From: an uncultured Helicobacteraceae bacterium | GTDB taxonomy: Bacteria > Campylobacterota > Campylobacteria > Campylobacterales > Helicobacteraceae | Direction: 5' to 3' | NCBI GenBank assembly: GCA_910578285.1 | Contig: CAJTQL010000006.1 | Location: 1 to 64,000 of the forward strand | DNA length: 64,000 nt | Notes under the pieces: generated by a model | Seen by the model: the letters and a program-made list of their open reading frames with translations, nothing else | Databases searched by the model: none | What the model was told of the DNA's origin: nothing | Translations under genes and position numbers: made by a program | Shown: positions 16,031 to 24,669 of the stretch, piece by piece | Position numbering within the stretch: the first letter of the stretch is position 1 | Layout: each line of letters starts with the position of its first letter

Positions 16031-17113
16031 ATGGTGATTTCACAAGTCATAGGCATTACAGGTGCGCGGCTCATCGGCAAGCCGTGCATTCGTGCTGTCG
16101 AGAGACTCTGCTTTATTAGCAATAAAACACGACGTGGCGATTTGTTTGTAGCAAGGCAACACAAAGACATCAAACAAGCACTGAAAAAAGGTGCGTTTGG
16201 AATCCTATTTGAGGGCGACTTCACACCAATCGATGATGAGATTGCATGGCTACAAACAAACAATCTCGAGCGCGCATGTGGTGCGCTAGGGCGCTATCTT
16301 GTTGTTGATTATGCGCTGCGTTGTATTGCGCTCGAGCCGCTTGCGCTCGACATTGCACAGCTCTTTTTTCCTGCCCAAAATGCCATTTTTGCCAAAAATA
16401 ATAAAACACAATTCCTTGAGCAGCTCGCCCAGAGATTCTGCCTCGATAGAGAAGAAGACGATGGGATTTTTGCAGCTGAAATCAGCAACACAAACCTGCA
16501 TAGAAATCAAGGCGATTCTTTGCCCTACATCTTCGCTCCACCTGAATTTTTTGCCGACATCGACATGGAACAAAACCATGTTGACCCACCACTTGAGCCT
16601 CCACTTCATCTGCTTTCTTCTTCGCTGTTTTCAATGCGTGTGCAATACAACGAGCAAATCTATGCGCTACCTTTGCCTGTTCTCTTTTTTGAAACACTCA
16701 AACATCTTCTTGCAATTGCACAATCGCTTGGTATCCCCATCGAACTCTCGCACATGCTCATGCCAGAAAGCCTACAATTCTTTGGTTTCAATGCTCAAGG
16801 CTTTTTGAATGAGCACAAAAACACCACAAAGATATTGCTAATTCTCCAAAAATTCCTATACTTTGAGCCCTTTATGCAATATTTTGAACACAACACACCA
16901 TGGGCGCGCAAGCTCTATCTACTCTCACATCAGCTAGGGCAATCTATAGAACCAGCTCATGTGTTTATGAACACGAAAAATGCGATTACACATATCAAAC
17001 AAAGCAACGCGCATTACATTATCCTTTGTTGTAGCGAAGCAGAGACAAAAACAATTCTCACCGCTTTTAAACAACCACAAATCCAAAAAACTCTATTTGA
17101 TTCTAACCTATAA
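16031..17113 (+). CDS. MurF N-domain-like protein without an ATP site
   Basis: 360 residues; no named function recognised. The first ~95 residues follow the MurF/MurE N-terminal UDP-binding pattern: FISNKTRRGDLFVARQ...I.QALKKGAFGILFEG, then LERACGALGRYL. The expected Mur ligase central P-loop (GT.GKT) is absent, and the remainder is hydrophobic-rich sequence (FFETLKHLLAIAQSLGIPIE; ILLILQKFLYF) ending with an ILCCSEAE strand. It follows metG by 13 bases and precedes the two-component genes. It may be a degenerate Mur-ligase relative with a regulatory role; inferred only. Confidence 0.65.
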   Translation: MVISQVIGITGARLIGKPCIRAVERLCFISNKTRRGDLFVARQHKDIKQALKKGAFGILFEGDFTPIDDEIAWLQTNNLERACGALGRYLVVDYALRCIALEPLALDIAQLFFPAQNAIFAKNNKTQFLEQLAQRFCLDREEDDGIFAAEISNTNLHRNQGDSLPYIFAPPEFFADIDMEQNHVDPPLEPPLHLLSSSLFSMRVQYNEQIYALPLPVLFFETLKHLLAIAQSLGIPIELSHMLMPESLQFFGFNAQGFLNEHKNTTKILLILQKFLYFEPFMQYFEHNTPWARKLYLLSHQLGQSIEPAHVFMNTKNAITHIKQSNAHYIILCCSEAETKTILTAFKQPQIQKTLFDSNL

Positions 17114-17126
17114 ACAAAGAATTGGA

Positions 17127-17132
17127 TATAAT
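17127..17132 (+). promoter_or_regulatory. -10 element (TATAAT) for the two-component operon
   Basis: TATAAT 29 bases before the response-regulator ATG at 17162; AAAGGAG is the ribosome site. A start of transcription here separates the pair from the upstream gene. Confidence 0.5.
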
Positions 17133-17161
17133 ATCACATTCGATTCTAAAGGAGAAACACT

Positions 17162-17860
17162 ATGGTATATATTGTCGAAGATGAAGCATCAATTTTGGAG
17201 CTCATACTCTATGCTCTCAACACACAAAATATCCAAGCAAAGGGATTCCAGCAGCCATCAGACTTCTGGAAAGCAATGCGCGAGGAAATACCCAAAGCGA
17301 TTGTTCTTGATATTATGCTGCCCCAAGAAGATGGACTTAGTATGTTGCGTAAAATTCGTGATGACGCAGGAACAAGAACAATTCCTGTCATGATGCTCAC
17401 CGCACTCGGGAGCGAATTTGAAAAAGTCAAGGGACTTGATTGCGGCGCTGATGATTATCTTGCCAAACCCTTTGGTATCATGGAAATGCTTGCTCGCGTT
17501 CGTGTGATGTTACGTCGCACAGATTCAAAATTCAACAGCGATGTGATTACGATTGATGAAGTTACGATTTGCTATTCCAAGCGCAACGTAACATACAATG
17601 GCAGCCCTATTACACTCACAGCCAAAGAATTTGATATTCTCTATCTGCTCATGGCAAGCCCCGAGCGAGTCTTCAGCCGCGAAGAGCTTTTGAGTCATAT
17701 TTGGGGCTATACATATCGGCAGGGCGAGAGTCGCACAGTTGATATTCACCTCAACACTTTAAGACAAAAACTTGGAAAATGGGGTAAACGCATTAAAACA
17801 ATTCGCGGAATCGGTTATAAATTGCTCGAAAATCCCCTGCCCGACATTCCGCAAATATGA
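17162..17860 (+). CDS. OmpR/PhoB-family response regulator
   Basis: 232 residues. Receiver domain 1-115: acidic pocket E6-D7, phosphoacceptor D50 (VLDIMLP), T80 and K102 (AKPF). Winged-helix DNA-binding domain about 128-225 with ITLTAKEFDILYLLM and SREELLSHIWG..Y....SRTVDIHLNTLRQKLG, ending IRGIGYKL. The PhoB/PhoP-like pattern makes phosphate or envelope signals possible, but the input is unknown. Its stop overlaps the kinase start (ATGA), showing they are partners. Confidence 0.93.
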   Translation: MVYIVEDEASILELILYALNTQNIQAKGFQQPSDFWKAMREEIPKAIVLDIMLPQEDGLSMLRKIRDDAGTRTIPVMMLTALGSEFEKVKGLDCGADDYLAKPFGIMEMLARVRVMLRRTDSKFNSDVITIDEVTICYSKRNVTYNGSPITLTAKEFDILYLLMASPERVFSREELLSHIWGYTYRQGESRTVDIHLNTLRQKLGKWGKRIKTIRGIGYKLLENPLPDIPQI

Positions 17861-19596
17861 AAAAAAAGATTTTCTATTTTGTTCTTTTTGCATTGCTTAT
17901 TTTGCAATTGGGAGGGTTCATTTTTTTTGTCAAAATTCTTGATGTCTTTTTTGCAAACGAAACGATTGCGGAAATGCGCTATGAGACTAAGATTCTCTCC
18001 CAACATATCGATGAACTTATGGAAAATCCATACCCCAAAACAGACTTTTTAGAAAGCAAGGATAATAAACCACCGGTTTTGCTTCCACTCAACGAATACC
18101 GTATCACCATCATCAACATGTCAGGCAAGGCAATCTATGATAGCATGGTTGATATTCACAAAGAATCAGGAGATTATTCACAACACATCGAGTTCTTACA
18201 GGCAATCCAAAACAAAGAGGGTATCTCACGCCCCTTTTCTGACCTGCTCAAGCGTAAAAATCTCTACTATGCCATGCTGACGCAACGCGACAATGGCGAA
18301 CAAGTCGTTTTGCGTATGAGCGCATCACAAAGCAGCATTCTGCAAGTTCTTTTTTCGCTTTCTACCTATATTGCACTCACGATATGCTTTTTTGTACTCA
18401 TCTCATTCCTTATCGCTCATTTCATCGCGCACACCATTGTTAAACCACTTCAAAATATCAATATTTACCATTTAAACAAATCATTTGTGTATCCAGAATT
18501 TGATACATTTCTACACAAAATCAATACACAAAATCGCGTCATTCGCAGCACGATTAAACGTATTCGCCAAAAACAACAAGAATTAAACGTACTCATCTCC
18601 AACATGAACGATGGCTTGCTATTCCTCAAACCAACAGGCGCAATCATCACCTTTAACACCAGCGCAAACAACCTCATCGGCAAGCTCGATGAGGTAGGCA
18701 ATATTGCCGAGCTCCAATCGAATCCAATTTCTATGGCGATTCGCACTAATTGCGAAAACTTGCAATGGCTCGATAAGCAATTCAAAATTGACGGCAAGGA
18801 TATTGAGATAATCCAATCGCCAATTTATATCAAAAAAAGGCTACATGGCATACTCATTCTCATGCGCGATGTGACTCAAAAAACCACATTTGAAGAGCTC
18901 AAAAAAGAATTTATGGCAAATATCACACATGACCTCAAAACACCTATCACATCGATTATGGTAACGAGCGAAATGCTTCATAATGGCTTGATTGATGCAA
19001 ACGATTCGAGTCGGTTTGTGCAAAGCATTTTTGCCGAATCCAAACGCATGCTGACAATGGTGAATCGAATCTTAGAAATTTCACGCTTTGATGAGCAAAA
19101 CCTGACAGAATACCCTAAAAAACTTATCGACCTTGACATAATCGCAGAACGTGTTGCTAGACGTATGGACCTCATCGCGCAAACAAAGTCGATTTCTGTC
19201 AGTTTCTCTGGCGAAAGTGCGCAGATTCTTGGTGTCGAAGAAATGATTGAAAACATGCTCGAGAATCTTTGTGATAATGCGATTAAATATAGCAAAGAAA
19301 ATACAGCGATTCGCATCTCTCTTGCGCATGAAAATAATTCTATTGTGCTCCAAGTGCAAGACGAGGGAATCGGCATTTCAAAAGACGACCAACAACGTGT
19401 GTTCGAGCGATTTTTTTGCGTGGATAAAAGTCGCAATAAGGCAACCAATGGGATTGGTTTGGGGCTTTCTATCGTCAAAAATATCGTGCACTACCATGGC
19501 GCAACAATCACTTTGCAAAGCGAGCCAGACGTTGGAACATGCTTCACGCTTCGCTTTCCAAAACAACATGCAGACGAGTTAAATGAGCAAAATTAA
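17857..19596 (+). CDS. PhoR-type sensor histidine kinase
   Basis: 579 residues. TM1 about 5-27, extracytoplasmic sensor about 30-165, TM2 about 168-191, a linker/HAMP-like region, a PAS-like domain about 243-340 (LISNMNDGLLFLKPTGAIITFN), then HisKA with EFMANITHDLKTP (H358) and HATPase_c with N box NLCDNAIKYS (470-479), G1 DEGIGI and G2 GIGLGLSIV. Layout matches PhoR/WalK kinases. Partner of the preceding regulator. Confidence 0.93.
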   Translation: MKKKIFYFVLFALLILQLGGFIFFVKILDVFFANETIAEMRYETKILSQHIDELMENPYPKTDFLESKDNKPPVLLPLNEYRITIINMSGKAIYDSMVDIHKESGDYSQHIEFLQAIQNKEGISRPFSDLLKRKNLYYAMLTQRDNGEQVVLRMSASQSSILQVLFSLSTYIALTICFFVLISFLIAHFIAHTIVKPLQNINIYHLNKSFVYPEFDTFLHKINTQNRVIRSTIKRIRQKQQELNVLISNMNDGLLFLKPTGAIITFNTSANNLIGKLDEVGNIAELQSNPISMAIRTNCENLQWLDKQFKIDGKDIEIIQSPIYIKKRLHGILILMRDVTQKTTFEELKKEFMANITHDLKTPITSIMVTSEMLHNGLIDANDSSRFVQSIFAESKRMLTMVNRILEISRFDEQNLTEYPKKLIDLDIIAERVARRMDLIAQTKSISVSFSGESAQILGVEEMIENMLENLCDNAIKYSKENTAIRISLAHENNSIVLQVQDEGIGISKDDQQRVFERFFCVDKSRNKATNGIGLGLSIVKNIVHYHGATITLQSEPDVGTCFTLRFPKQHADELNEQN

Positions 19597-19708
19597 CAAA
19601 AAGACAAGCTTGAGGGATTTATCATCAAGGCGCTTATCGTTTATGGTGCGCCATTTGGAGTTTTTGGGTATGTCGTTTGCAAATTGTTGGCTCGCATATC
19701 ACTTATAG
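19583..19708 (+). CDS. Short ORF overlapping the kinase 3' end
   Basis: A 41-codon frame (MSKINKKTSLRDLSSRRLSF...) starts inside the last codons of the kinase gene and ends at TAG 19706-19708. The coupled start is typical of a third operon gene and the first 20 residues look protein-like, but it stops after one possible helix. It may be a truncated remnant or chance. Convergent with corA; the remaining bases to 19744 hold a GC hairpin (GCATGC/GCGTGC) with no T-run. Confidence 0.25.
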   Translation: MSKINKKTSLRDLSSRRLSFMVRHLEFLGMSFANCWLAYHL

Positions 19709-19744
19709 CATGCGCAAGCGTGCATACCATAATCTGCGCTAACA

Positions 19745-20719
19745 TCACAGCCATTTTTTGAATTTAAAATACAATAGCGGGCATGCCACCGACAAAAACA
19801 TGATTCCAAGCGCGAGCGGATAGCCATACTCCCAATTCAGCTCGGGCATATTGGCAAAGTTCATGCCATAGATTGTTCCAACGAGCGTTGGGGGCATGAA
19901 CGCGACCGTGATGACTGTGAAAAATCGAATCGTCTTGTTTTGCTCGAGGTTGATTTGGTTGGAAAATAGATTCTGAATGTTTTCGATACTACCCATATTT
20001 GCGTTGGTGAACTCAAGCAACGAGTTGATGTCTTTGAGCGCAATTCCAAGCTCGCGGCGCAAATCATCATCACCTTGATTGCTTTTCATAAGCGCCGTGA
20101 GTGAACGTCTCTTGTCAAAAAGGCTATCGCGAATGCGCATATGAAAATCTTGCAACATCGCGATTTGATCGAGCACTTCGTCATTATTATATGCACTACC
20201 AAACACCACAGCGCGCAAATCGCGTGTATCTTTTGCCGCTTTTTCGAGCATATCGGCATCTTGTTCGATACGATATTCAAAGATTTTGCCCAAAACATCA
20301 AAGCCATCGAGAAAAGTTTTGGGGCTCGTGAGCACGCGGCGCTGAATCTCATCGAACGTGCGAAATTCACGATAACGCACAGTAAATAGCAGCTTTTTAT
20401 AGAGCAAAAAACTCACGGTCTCGTTGTTGATAGAATGATACATCTCCCAACCAATGCGTGTTTTGCTCGTGAGAAAATAGGTATTAATTGTGATTCTTTC
20501 TCTATCTTCCCAATAGCGCGAACTCTCCTCGATTTCCTCACGTTCCTCATCATTTGGAATATCAAGCCCGCTAAAGCATTCTTCGAGTCGTGTAATCTCC
20601 TCAGCACTTGGGCGCAATACATCAATCCAAAGCACGGTATACTGCGCCTCTTTCAAAAGATTCTCATCAAAGGGTTGGCGAGAAATCATATTATCCTGTC
20701 GCAAGAACACATTAATCAT
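19745..20719 (-). CDS. corA: CorA-family magnesium/cobalt transporter
   Basis: Homopentameric Mg2+ channel of the inner membrane. 324 residues from ATG 20717-20719 (MINVFLRQDN), with AAAGGA upstream; it overlaps the pyrF stop by 8 bases. Long soluble funnel domain, then TM1 ending in the signature YGMNFANMPE and TM2 near the C-terminus followed by the basic tail FKFKKWL. The frame extends further upstream to 20887 but only through pyrF. Confidence 0.93.
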   Translation of the reverse strand: MINVFLRQDNMISRQPFDENLLKEAQYTVLWIDVLRPSAEEITRLEECFSGLDIPNDEEREEIEESSRYWEDRERITINTYFLTSKTRIGWEMYHSINNETVSFLLYKKLLFTVRYREFRTFDEIQRRVLTSPKTFLDGFDVLGKIFEYRIEQDADMLEKAAKDTRDLRAVVFGSAYNNDEVLDQIAMLQDFHMRIRDSLFDKRRSLTALMKSNQGDDDLRRELGIALKDINSLLEFTNANMGSIENIQNLFSNQINLEQNKTIRFFTVITVAFMPPTLVGTIYGMNFANMPELNWEYGYPLALGIMFLSVACPLLYFKFKKWL

Positions 20720-21425
20720 TGTCTGTTCCTTTTGTTTGGGATTGTAACCATGCATAGCAATCTGTAAGTGCTTTTTGCGGATTTTGTGCCTCATAAATCG
20801 GGCGCCCCATGACGACAAAATCGCTTTGCGCGTTGAGCGCATCTTGTAGGCTACCCACGCGCTTTTGGTCGTTTGCAAGTGTTGCAAAAGGGCGAATTCC
20901 TGGTGTGAGCGTCAGCAAACCTGTTTGCGCTTTAATCGCGCGCGATTCATGCACAGAGCATACCATACCATCGATGCCACACATACTCGCAAGATGCGCC
21001 ATGTGTTGCGCACGTTCACACAAACTGCCTGTGCCATAGATTTCGGCAAAACCGCGCTCATCGAAACTCGTAAGCACAGAAACAGCAAAGACCAAAGGAG
21101 GCTTAGGAAGTGCGCCAAGCTGCTCTGCCACAGCGCGCATTGCCTCTGTGCCGCTACTTGCATGGATTGTGAACATATCAATTCCAATCTCGGCAATCGC
21201 CTTAGTTGTTTCAAGCATTGTATTCGGAATATCGTAGAGTTTGAGGTCGAGAAACAGCCGAGCGCTTGGGTGCGCAGCACGCACAGACTCGACAAAGCCG
21301 CGCCCGCCGCGCACAAAGCTGCTTAGCCCAATCTTGAGCCAAAGCCCAGAAAAGCCACAAAATTGCGCAACAAGCGCGAGATTCTGCTTTTCGCTAGGCA
21401 AATCGAGCGCAACACAAAGCTGCAT
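20712..21425 (-). CDS. pyrF: Orotidine-5'-phosphate decarboxylase
   Basis: Final step of UMP synthesis. 237 residues from ATG 21423-21425 (MQLCVALDLPS); the longer frame to 21575 runs through nusB and is not used. LFLDLKLYDIPNTM is the catalytic D-x-K-x-x-D-I-P motif; LTPGIRP and VVMGRPIYEAQNP bind phosphate. Part of the corA-pyrF-nusB-ribH-kdsA run, similar to the start of the H. pylori reference genome. Confidence 0.95.
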   Translation of the reverse strand: MQLCVALDLPSEKQNLALVAQFCGFSGLWLKIGLSSFVRGGRGFVESVRAAHPSARLFLDLKLYDIPNTMLETTKAIAEIGIDMFTIHASSGTEAMRAVAEQLGALPKPPLVFAVSVLTSFDERGFAEIYGTGSLCERAQHMAHLASMCGIDGMVCSVHESRAIKAQTGLLTLTPGIRPFATLANDQKRVGSLQDALNAQSDFVVMGRPIYEAQNPQKALTDCYAWLQSQTKGTDND

Positions 21426-21426
21426 T

Positions 21427-21879
21427 TCATGTCTCCTTTTTTGGTTGCGCCAAATCAGATTCTTGAGCCGCTTTGAGCAGAGCAGAATCTCGCCCAAATG
21501 CGTCCAAAACGCCATTGACAAAACGTGGCGCATTTTCATCTCCAAATTTTTTTGCAAGCCCAATGGCTTCGTCAATCACCACGGCTCTGTCTGTTTCTGT
21601 CGCCATCAGCTCAAACACACCGAGCCGCAAAATTGCCTTTTCCATATCGCCAAGCCGTTCAAAATTCCAATCTTTGAGCAATCCCTTGATAATCATATCA
21701 ATCTGTGGCAACCGCGCGAGAGTGCCTTCAAATAAAAAAAGAGCAAAGTCTTTTTGTCGATTGCGCACATGCTTTTCTTCGAGCAATTCAGCGGCAAAAT
21801 GACCGATATTTGTATTGCCACAATGATAAGCATAGAGCAGACCCACAATGACTTCACGGGCTTGCGAACGCGTTGCCAT
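21427..21879 (-). CDS. nusB: Transcription antitermination factor NusB
   Basis: 150-residue helical RNA-binding protein acting with NusE in rRNA antitermination. Starts MATRSQAREVIVGLLYA; the C-terminal EKAILRLGVFEL and VVIDEAIGLAKKFGDENAPRFVNGVLD are diagnostic. One base separates it from ribH and pyrF follows directly. Confidence 0.94.
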   Translation of the reverse strand: MATRSQAREVIVGLLYAYHCGNTNIGHFAAELLEEKHVRNRQKDFALFLFEGTLARLPQIDMIIKGLLKDWNFERLGDMEKAILRLGVFELMATETDRAVVIDEAIGLAKKFGDENAPRFVNGVLDAFGRDSALLKAAQESDLAQPKKET

Positions 21880-22350
21880 TCAAACCTCCAATTGACGATA
21901 CAAATCAATCAGTTCAATCACTGAACACATTGCCTCAAAACCCTTGTTACCCGCCTTTGTGCCAGCACGTTCAATGGCTTGCTCGATTGTGTCTGTTGTG
22001 AGCACACCAAAGCTCACGGCAGCGCCGTATTTGAGCGCTGTATTTGCAATGCCCTTTGTCGCCTCTGCGCTGACAAAGTCAAAATGCGGTGTCGCGCCAC
22101 GAATAACAGCGCCAAGACAACAAACACCCATATAGCTATCTTTGCCAAGTAGCCGCGCGAGAACAAATGGAATCTCGTAAGCTCCGGGCGCAAGAATAAT
22201 GTCGAGATTCTCTTCAGCCCCCCCATGCCGCAAAAATGCGTCTTTTGCACCCTCAATGAGCCTATCAACAATGAAATGATTGAATCGGCTCGCAATAATC
22301 GCGATTTTCTCGTTGCCATTGAGTGTTAAAGCACCTTGTATTGTTTGCAT
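21880..22350 (-). CDS. ribH: 6,7-dimethyl-8-ribityllumazine synthase
   Basis: Penultimate step of riboflavin synthesis, forming a capsid-like oligomer. 156 residues with ASRFNHFIVDRL, APGAYEIPFVLARL, LGAVIRGATPHFDFV and FGVLTTDTIEQAIERAG. A run of 7 G (coding strand) at 22218-22224 lies in the codons for HGGA; probably too short to be a switch. Confidence 0.95.
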   Translation of the reverse strand: MQTIQGALTLNGNEKIAIIASRFNHFIVDRLIEGAKDAFLRHGGAEENLDIILAPGAYEIPFVLARLLGKDSYMGVCCLGAVIRGATPHFDFVSAEATKGIANTALKYGAAVSFGVLTTDTIEQAIERAGTKAGNKGFEAMCSVIELIDLYRQLEV

Positions 22351-22351
22351 A

Positions 22352-23155
22352 TTAATCCTTCAGTTCTGAAATTGCCATCACCTGTTTGAACGTTGCGCGC
22401 AGCTGCTCGGGCGTGAGCATATTTGCGCCATCGCTTAATGCGTCTTTGGGTGAAATATGTGTTTCGGCAAACAACCCATCGATTCCAACAGCACTCGCAG
22501 CGCAGGCAAGATAGGGCGCAAAGCGGCTTTCGCCACCGCTTTTGCCCCCTGCGGCTCCAGGCATTTGCACAGAATGTGTCGCATCAAAAATCACAGGCGC
22601 ATAGTTGCGCATAATCACAAGCGAGCGCATATCAACAACGAGATTGCCATAGCCGAAGCTATTGCCACGTTCTGTTAGCCAGATTTTGTGCTGCTTGCAA
22701 TGCGCATAGTCTGCCTCAAGCGCATTTTCATCGCGCGTTTTGAGTGCTTTGAGAGCACTATAACGCATATCGGACGGATTCATAAATTGCCCTTTTTTGA
22801 TATTCACAATCGCCTTTGTTTTAGCGCATGCAACAATCAAATCTGTCTGCCGACACAAAAAAGCAGGAATCTGCAACACATCAGCAACCTCGCTCGCAGG
22901 CGCTGCTTGCGCACTCTCATGAATGTCTGTGAGAATCTTATAGCCAAACTCGCGTTTGATGTTATCAAGCATTGCCAAGCCCTCTTGAAGCCCTGGTCCA
23001 CGATAGCCCTCAAGGCTCGTGCGATTTGCTTTGTCAAAACTTGATTTGAAATAGAAATCAATATCTTTGCGCGCGGCAAACTCGCCGAGCGCGTGCGCAA
23101 TAGCGCGCAGATTATCCATGGATTCGATAACACAAGGACCAGCGATAAGAATCAT
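22352..23155 (-). CDS. kdsA: 3-deoxy-8-phosphooctulonate (KDO-8-P) synthase
   Basis: Condenses PEP with arabinose-5-P for LPS inner core. 267 residues: LIAGPCVIES, FKSSFDKANRTS, GYRGPGLQEGL, LTDIHE, IPAFLCRQTDL, KKGQFM and FDATHSVQMPG are all characteristic. Begins a run kdsA-ribH-nusB-pyrF-corA with gaps of at most two bases. Confidence 0.96.
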   Translation of the reverse strand: MILIAGPCVIESMDNLRAIAHALGEFAARKDIDFYFKSSFDKANRTSLEGYRGPGLQEGLAMLDNIKREFGYKILTDIHESAQAAPASEVADVLQIPAFLCRQTDLIVACAKTKAIVNIKKGQFMNPSDMRYSALKALKTRDENALEADYAHCKQHKIWLTERGNSFGYGNLVVDMRSLVIMRNYAPVIFDATHSVQMPGAAGGKSGGESRFAPYLACAASAVGIDGLFAETHISPKDALSDGANMLTPEQLRATFKQVMAISELKD

Positions 23156-23164
23156 AAGTGCCCC

Positions 23165-23800
23165 CTATTGATGATTGAGTGGCAAAAATGCCTGATTGTC
23201 CAAATCATACGCAAAAATTTCGCCGCTTTGGATAATATAATACCAACCTTGCAATTTCAAGCTCCCATTTTCAATGCGCTCGCGCACATTTGGATACGTG
23301 AGCAAATTATTCAGCTGCTGCTTGACATTGAGCTGCTCGGTCATCCACAGCTTCATCGCCTCATTTTTGGGATTAATGGTGAGAATCTGCTCCTTGACAG
23401 GAGCAAGCAGCTCGAGCCAATGCGCAACATTGGGCGTATAACGCAATTTTTCGGCAGGAAGATACAAAGACGCGCAACCACCGCAATGCGAATGCCCACA
23501 AACAACGATATTCTCAACCTCGAGAATCTCGAGGGCATATTCAATCGCTGAAACCGTTGCGAGAAACTCATGGCTCTCTCCACGATAGGGCGGAATCACA
23601 TTCGCGATATTGCGCACCACGAAGAGCTCGCCGGGGATTGTGTCGGTAATGAGATGCGGCACAACGCGCGAATCGGAACAACCCACAAACAAAGTATGGG
23701 GCTGCTGCCCCTCTTTGCTAAGACTCGCGAACAACTCCTTGTGCTGCTCAAAAATCTGCTCTTTAAAGCGCATTGCTCCAAGCGATAGATTTTTGAGCAT
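23165..23800 (-). CDS. Beta-class carbonic anhydrase
   Basis: Cytoplasmic zinc enzyme interconverting CO2 and bicarbonate. 211 residues. Zinc ligands: Cys in VGCSDSRVVP and His-Cys in CGHSHCGGC, with the Asp/Arg dyad in CSDSR. Its ATG shares one base with the motB stop (TAATG). Neighbour of kdsA as in H. pylori. Carbonic anhydrase helps growth at variable CO2 and, in Helicobacter, acid adaptation (family knowledge). Confidence 0.93.
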   Translation of the reverse strand: MLKNLSLGAMRFKEQIFEQHKELFASLSKEGQQPHTLFVGCSDSRVVPHLITDTIPGELFVVRNIANVIPPYRGESHEFLATVSAIEYALEILEVENIVVCGHSHCGGCASLYLPAEKLRYTPNVAHWLELLAPVKEQILTINPKNEAMKLWMTEQLNVKQQLNNLLTYPNVRERIENGSLKLQGWYYIIQSGEIFAYDLDNQAFLPLNHQ

Positions 23801-24594
23801 TAGGGCGTTCCCTGTGTTGGAATGGCTGGGATTCCAAGTGTTTTTTGCAAATTTTCATCGAAACTATCGCGTGTTTTGTTTGCGGCAAAGAAATAGAGGT
23901 CGATTCGCCGATTCGCCATGCGCCCCTCTGGTGTGCGATTGCTCGCAATCGGGTCGTATTCGCCATTGCCTCCGGCTGACAAAATCCGTGCAGGCACGCC
24001 ATTGCGCGCGAGAGTTTGCGCCACATGCACACCTCTAGCAATCGACATCTCCCAATTGTCAGCATATTCGCCTTTATCGAGCGGGTCGCCATCGCTATTA
24101 CCGATGACTTTCACGGAATATTCAAATCCAAATTTTTTCAATTCAACAGCAACGCGTTGCAGAAATGCTTGCCCATTGAGGCTCGTAATCTCCGATTTTC
24201 CGCGCTCAAATAGCAACTCGTTTGCGATACGTACAATAAAGCCATCTTCAGCTTCTTCCATGCGCACAGCGGGTCCTTCAGATAGTTTTGTCATCTCGCT
24301 AAATTCAGTAATCATACTCGCAAAAGTATTGAGCGCTGTGGGAGAATCGACATTGTGGTCAATCGGCAACGCAATGATAGGCATTGGGGGCGCAACTTCG
24401 CTGTGCCGCCCAATTTCAAGCACACCCAACGCGCCTTGAATTGAGCCAATCGCCGCGTCCACGCGTTCGGTTACGAATGTTGCCATCGACAAAAGCAGAA
24501 TGAAGAATGTGAGCAGCAAACTCATCAAATCCCCAAAAGTTCCAAGCCAAAGAGGCACGCCAATGGGGCACTCGCAAGAGGGACATTTCGCCAT
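23800..24594 (-). CDS. motB: MotB/PomB-type flagellar stator protein
   Basis: 264 residues from ATG 24592-24594 (MAKCPSCECP), chosen because AAGGTGAG precedes it; a GTG three codons upstream lies inside that site. One TM helix (about 15-38) begins TFGDLMSLLLTFFILLL with the ion-binding Asp; the N-terminal Cys-Pro-rich leader and this helix resemble PomB more than the H. pylori-type MotB I recall. C-terminal OmpA-like peptidoglycan-binding domain (about 120-250) with GNSDGDPLD, NWEMSIARGVHVAQTL and NRRIDLYF. No motA/pomA is adjacent: the upstream gene is on the other strand. Confidence 0.9.
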   Translation of the reverse strand: MAKCPSCECPIGVPLWLGTFGDLMSLLLTFFILLLSMATFVTERVDAAIGSIQGALGVLEIGRHSEVAPPMPIIALPIDHNVDSPTALNTFASMITEFSEMTKLSEGPAVRMEEAEDGFIVRIANELLFERGKSEITSLNGQAFLQRVAVELKKFGFEYSVKVIGNSDGDPLDKGEYADNWEMSIARGVHVAQTLARNGVPARILSAGGNGEYDPIASNRTPEGRMANRRIDLYFFAANKTRDSFDENLQKTLGIPAIPTQGTP

Positions 24595-24615
24595 GATTCT
24601 CACCTTTTTATTGGA

Positions 24616-24621
24616 ATTATA
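24616..24621 (-). promoter_or_regulatory. -10 element (TATAAT) for motB
   Basis: On the minus strand GGGTATAATTCC lies 21 bases before the motB ATG. Divergent from the promoter at 24632. Confidence 0.45.
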
Positions 24622-24631
24622 CCCTACTTTT

Positions 24632-24640
24632 TGCTATGAT
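24632..24640 (+). promoter_or_regulatory. Extended -10 promoter for the dedA-family gene
   Basis: TGCTATGAT predicts transcription from about 24647. That leaves only about 5 bases before the ATG at 24652, which is one reason to favour the TTG at 24670 as start. Confidence 0.5.
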
Positions 24641-24669
24641 GAGCACACATTATGCTAAGAAGGGAACTT

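Noticed and set aside
22218..22224. Run of seven C (seven G in coding sense) inside ribH
   Set aside because: Too short for reliable slippage and lies within an intact, probably essential gene; no switch claimed.
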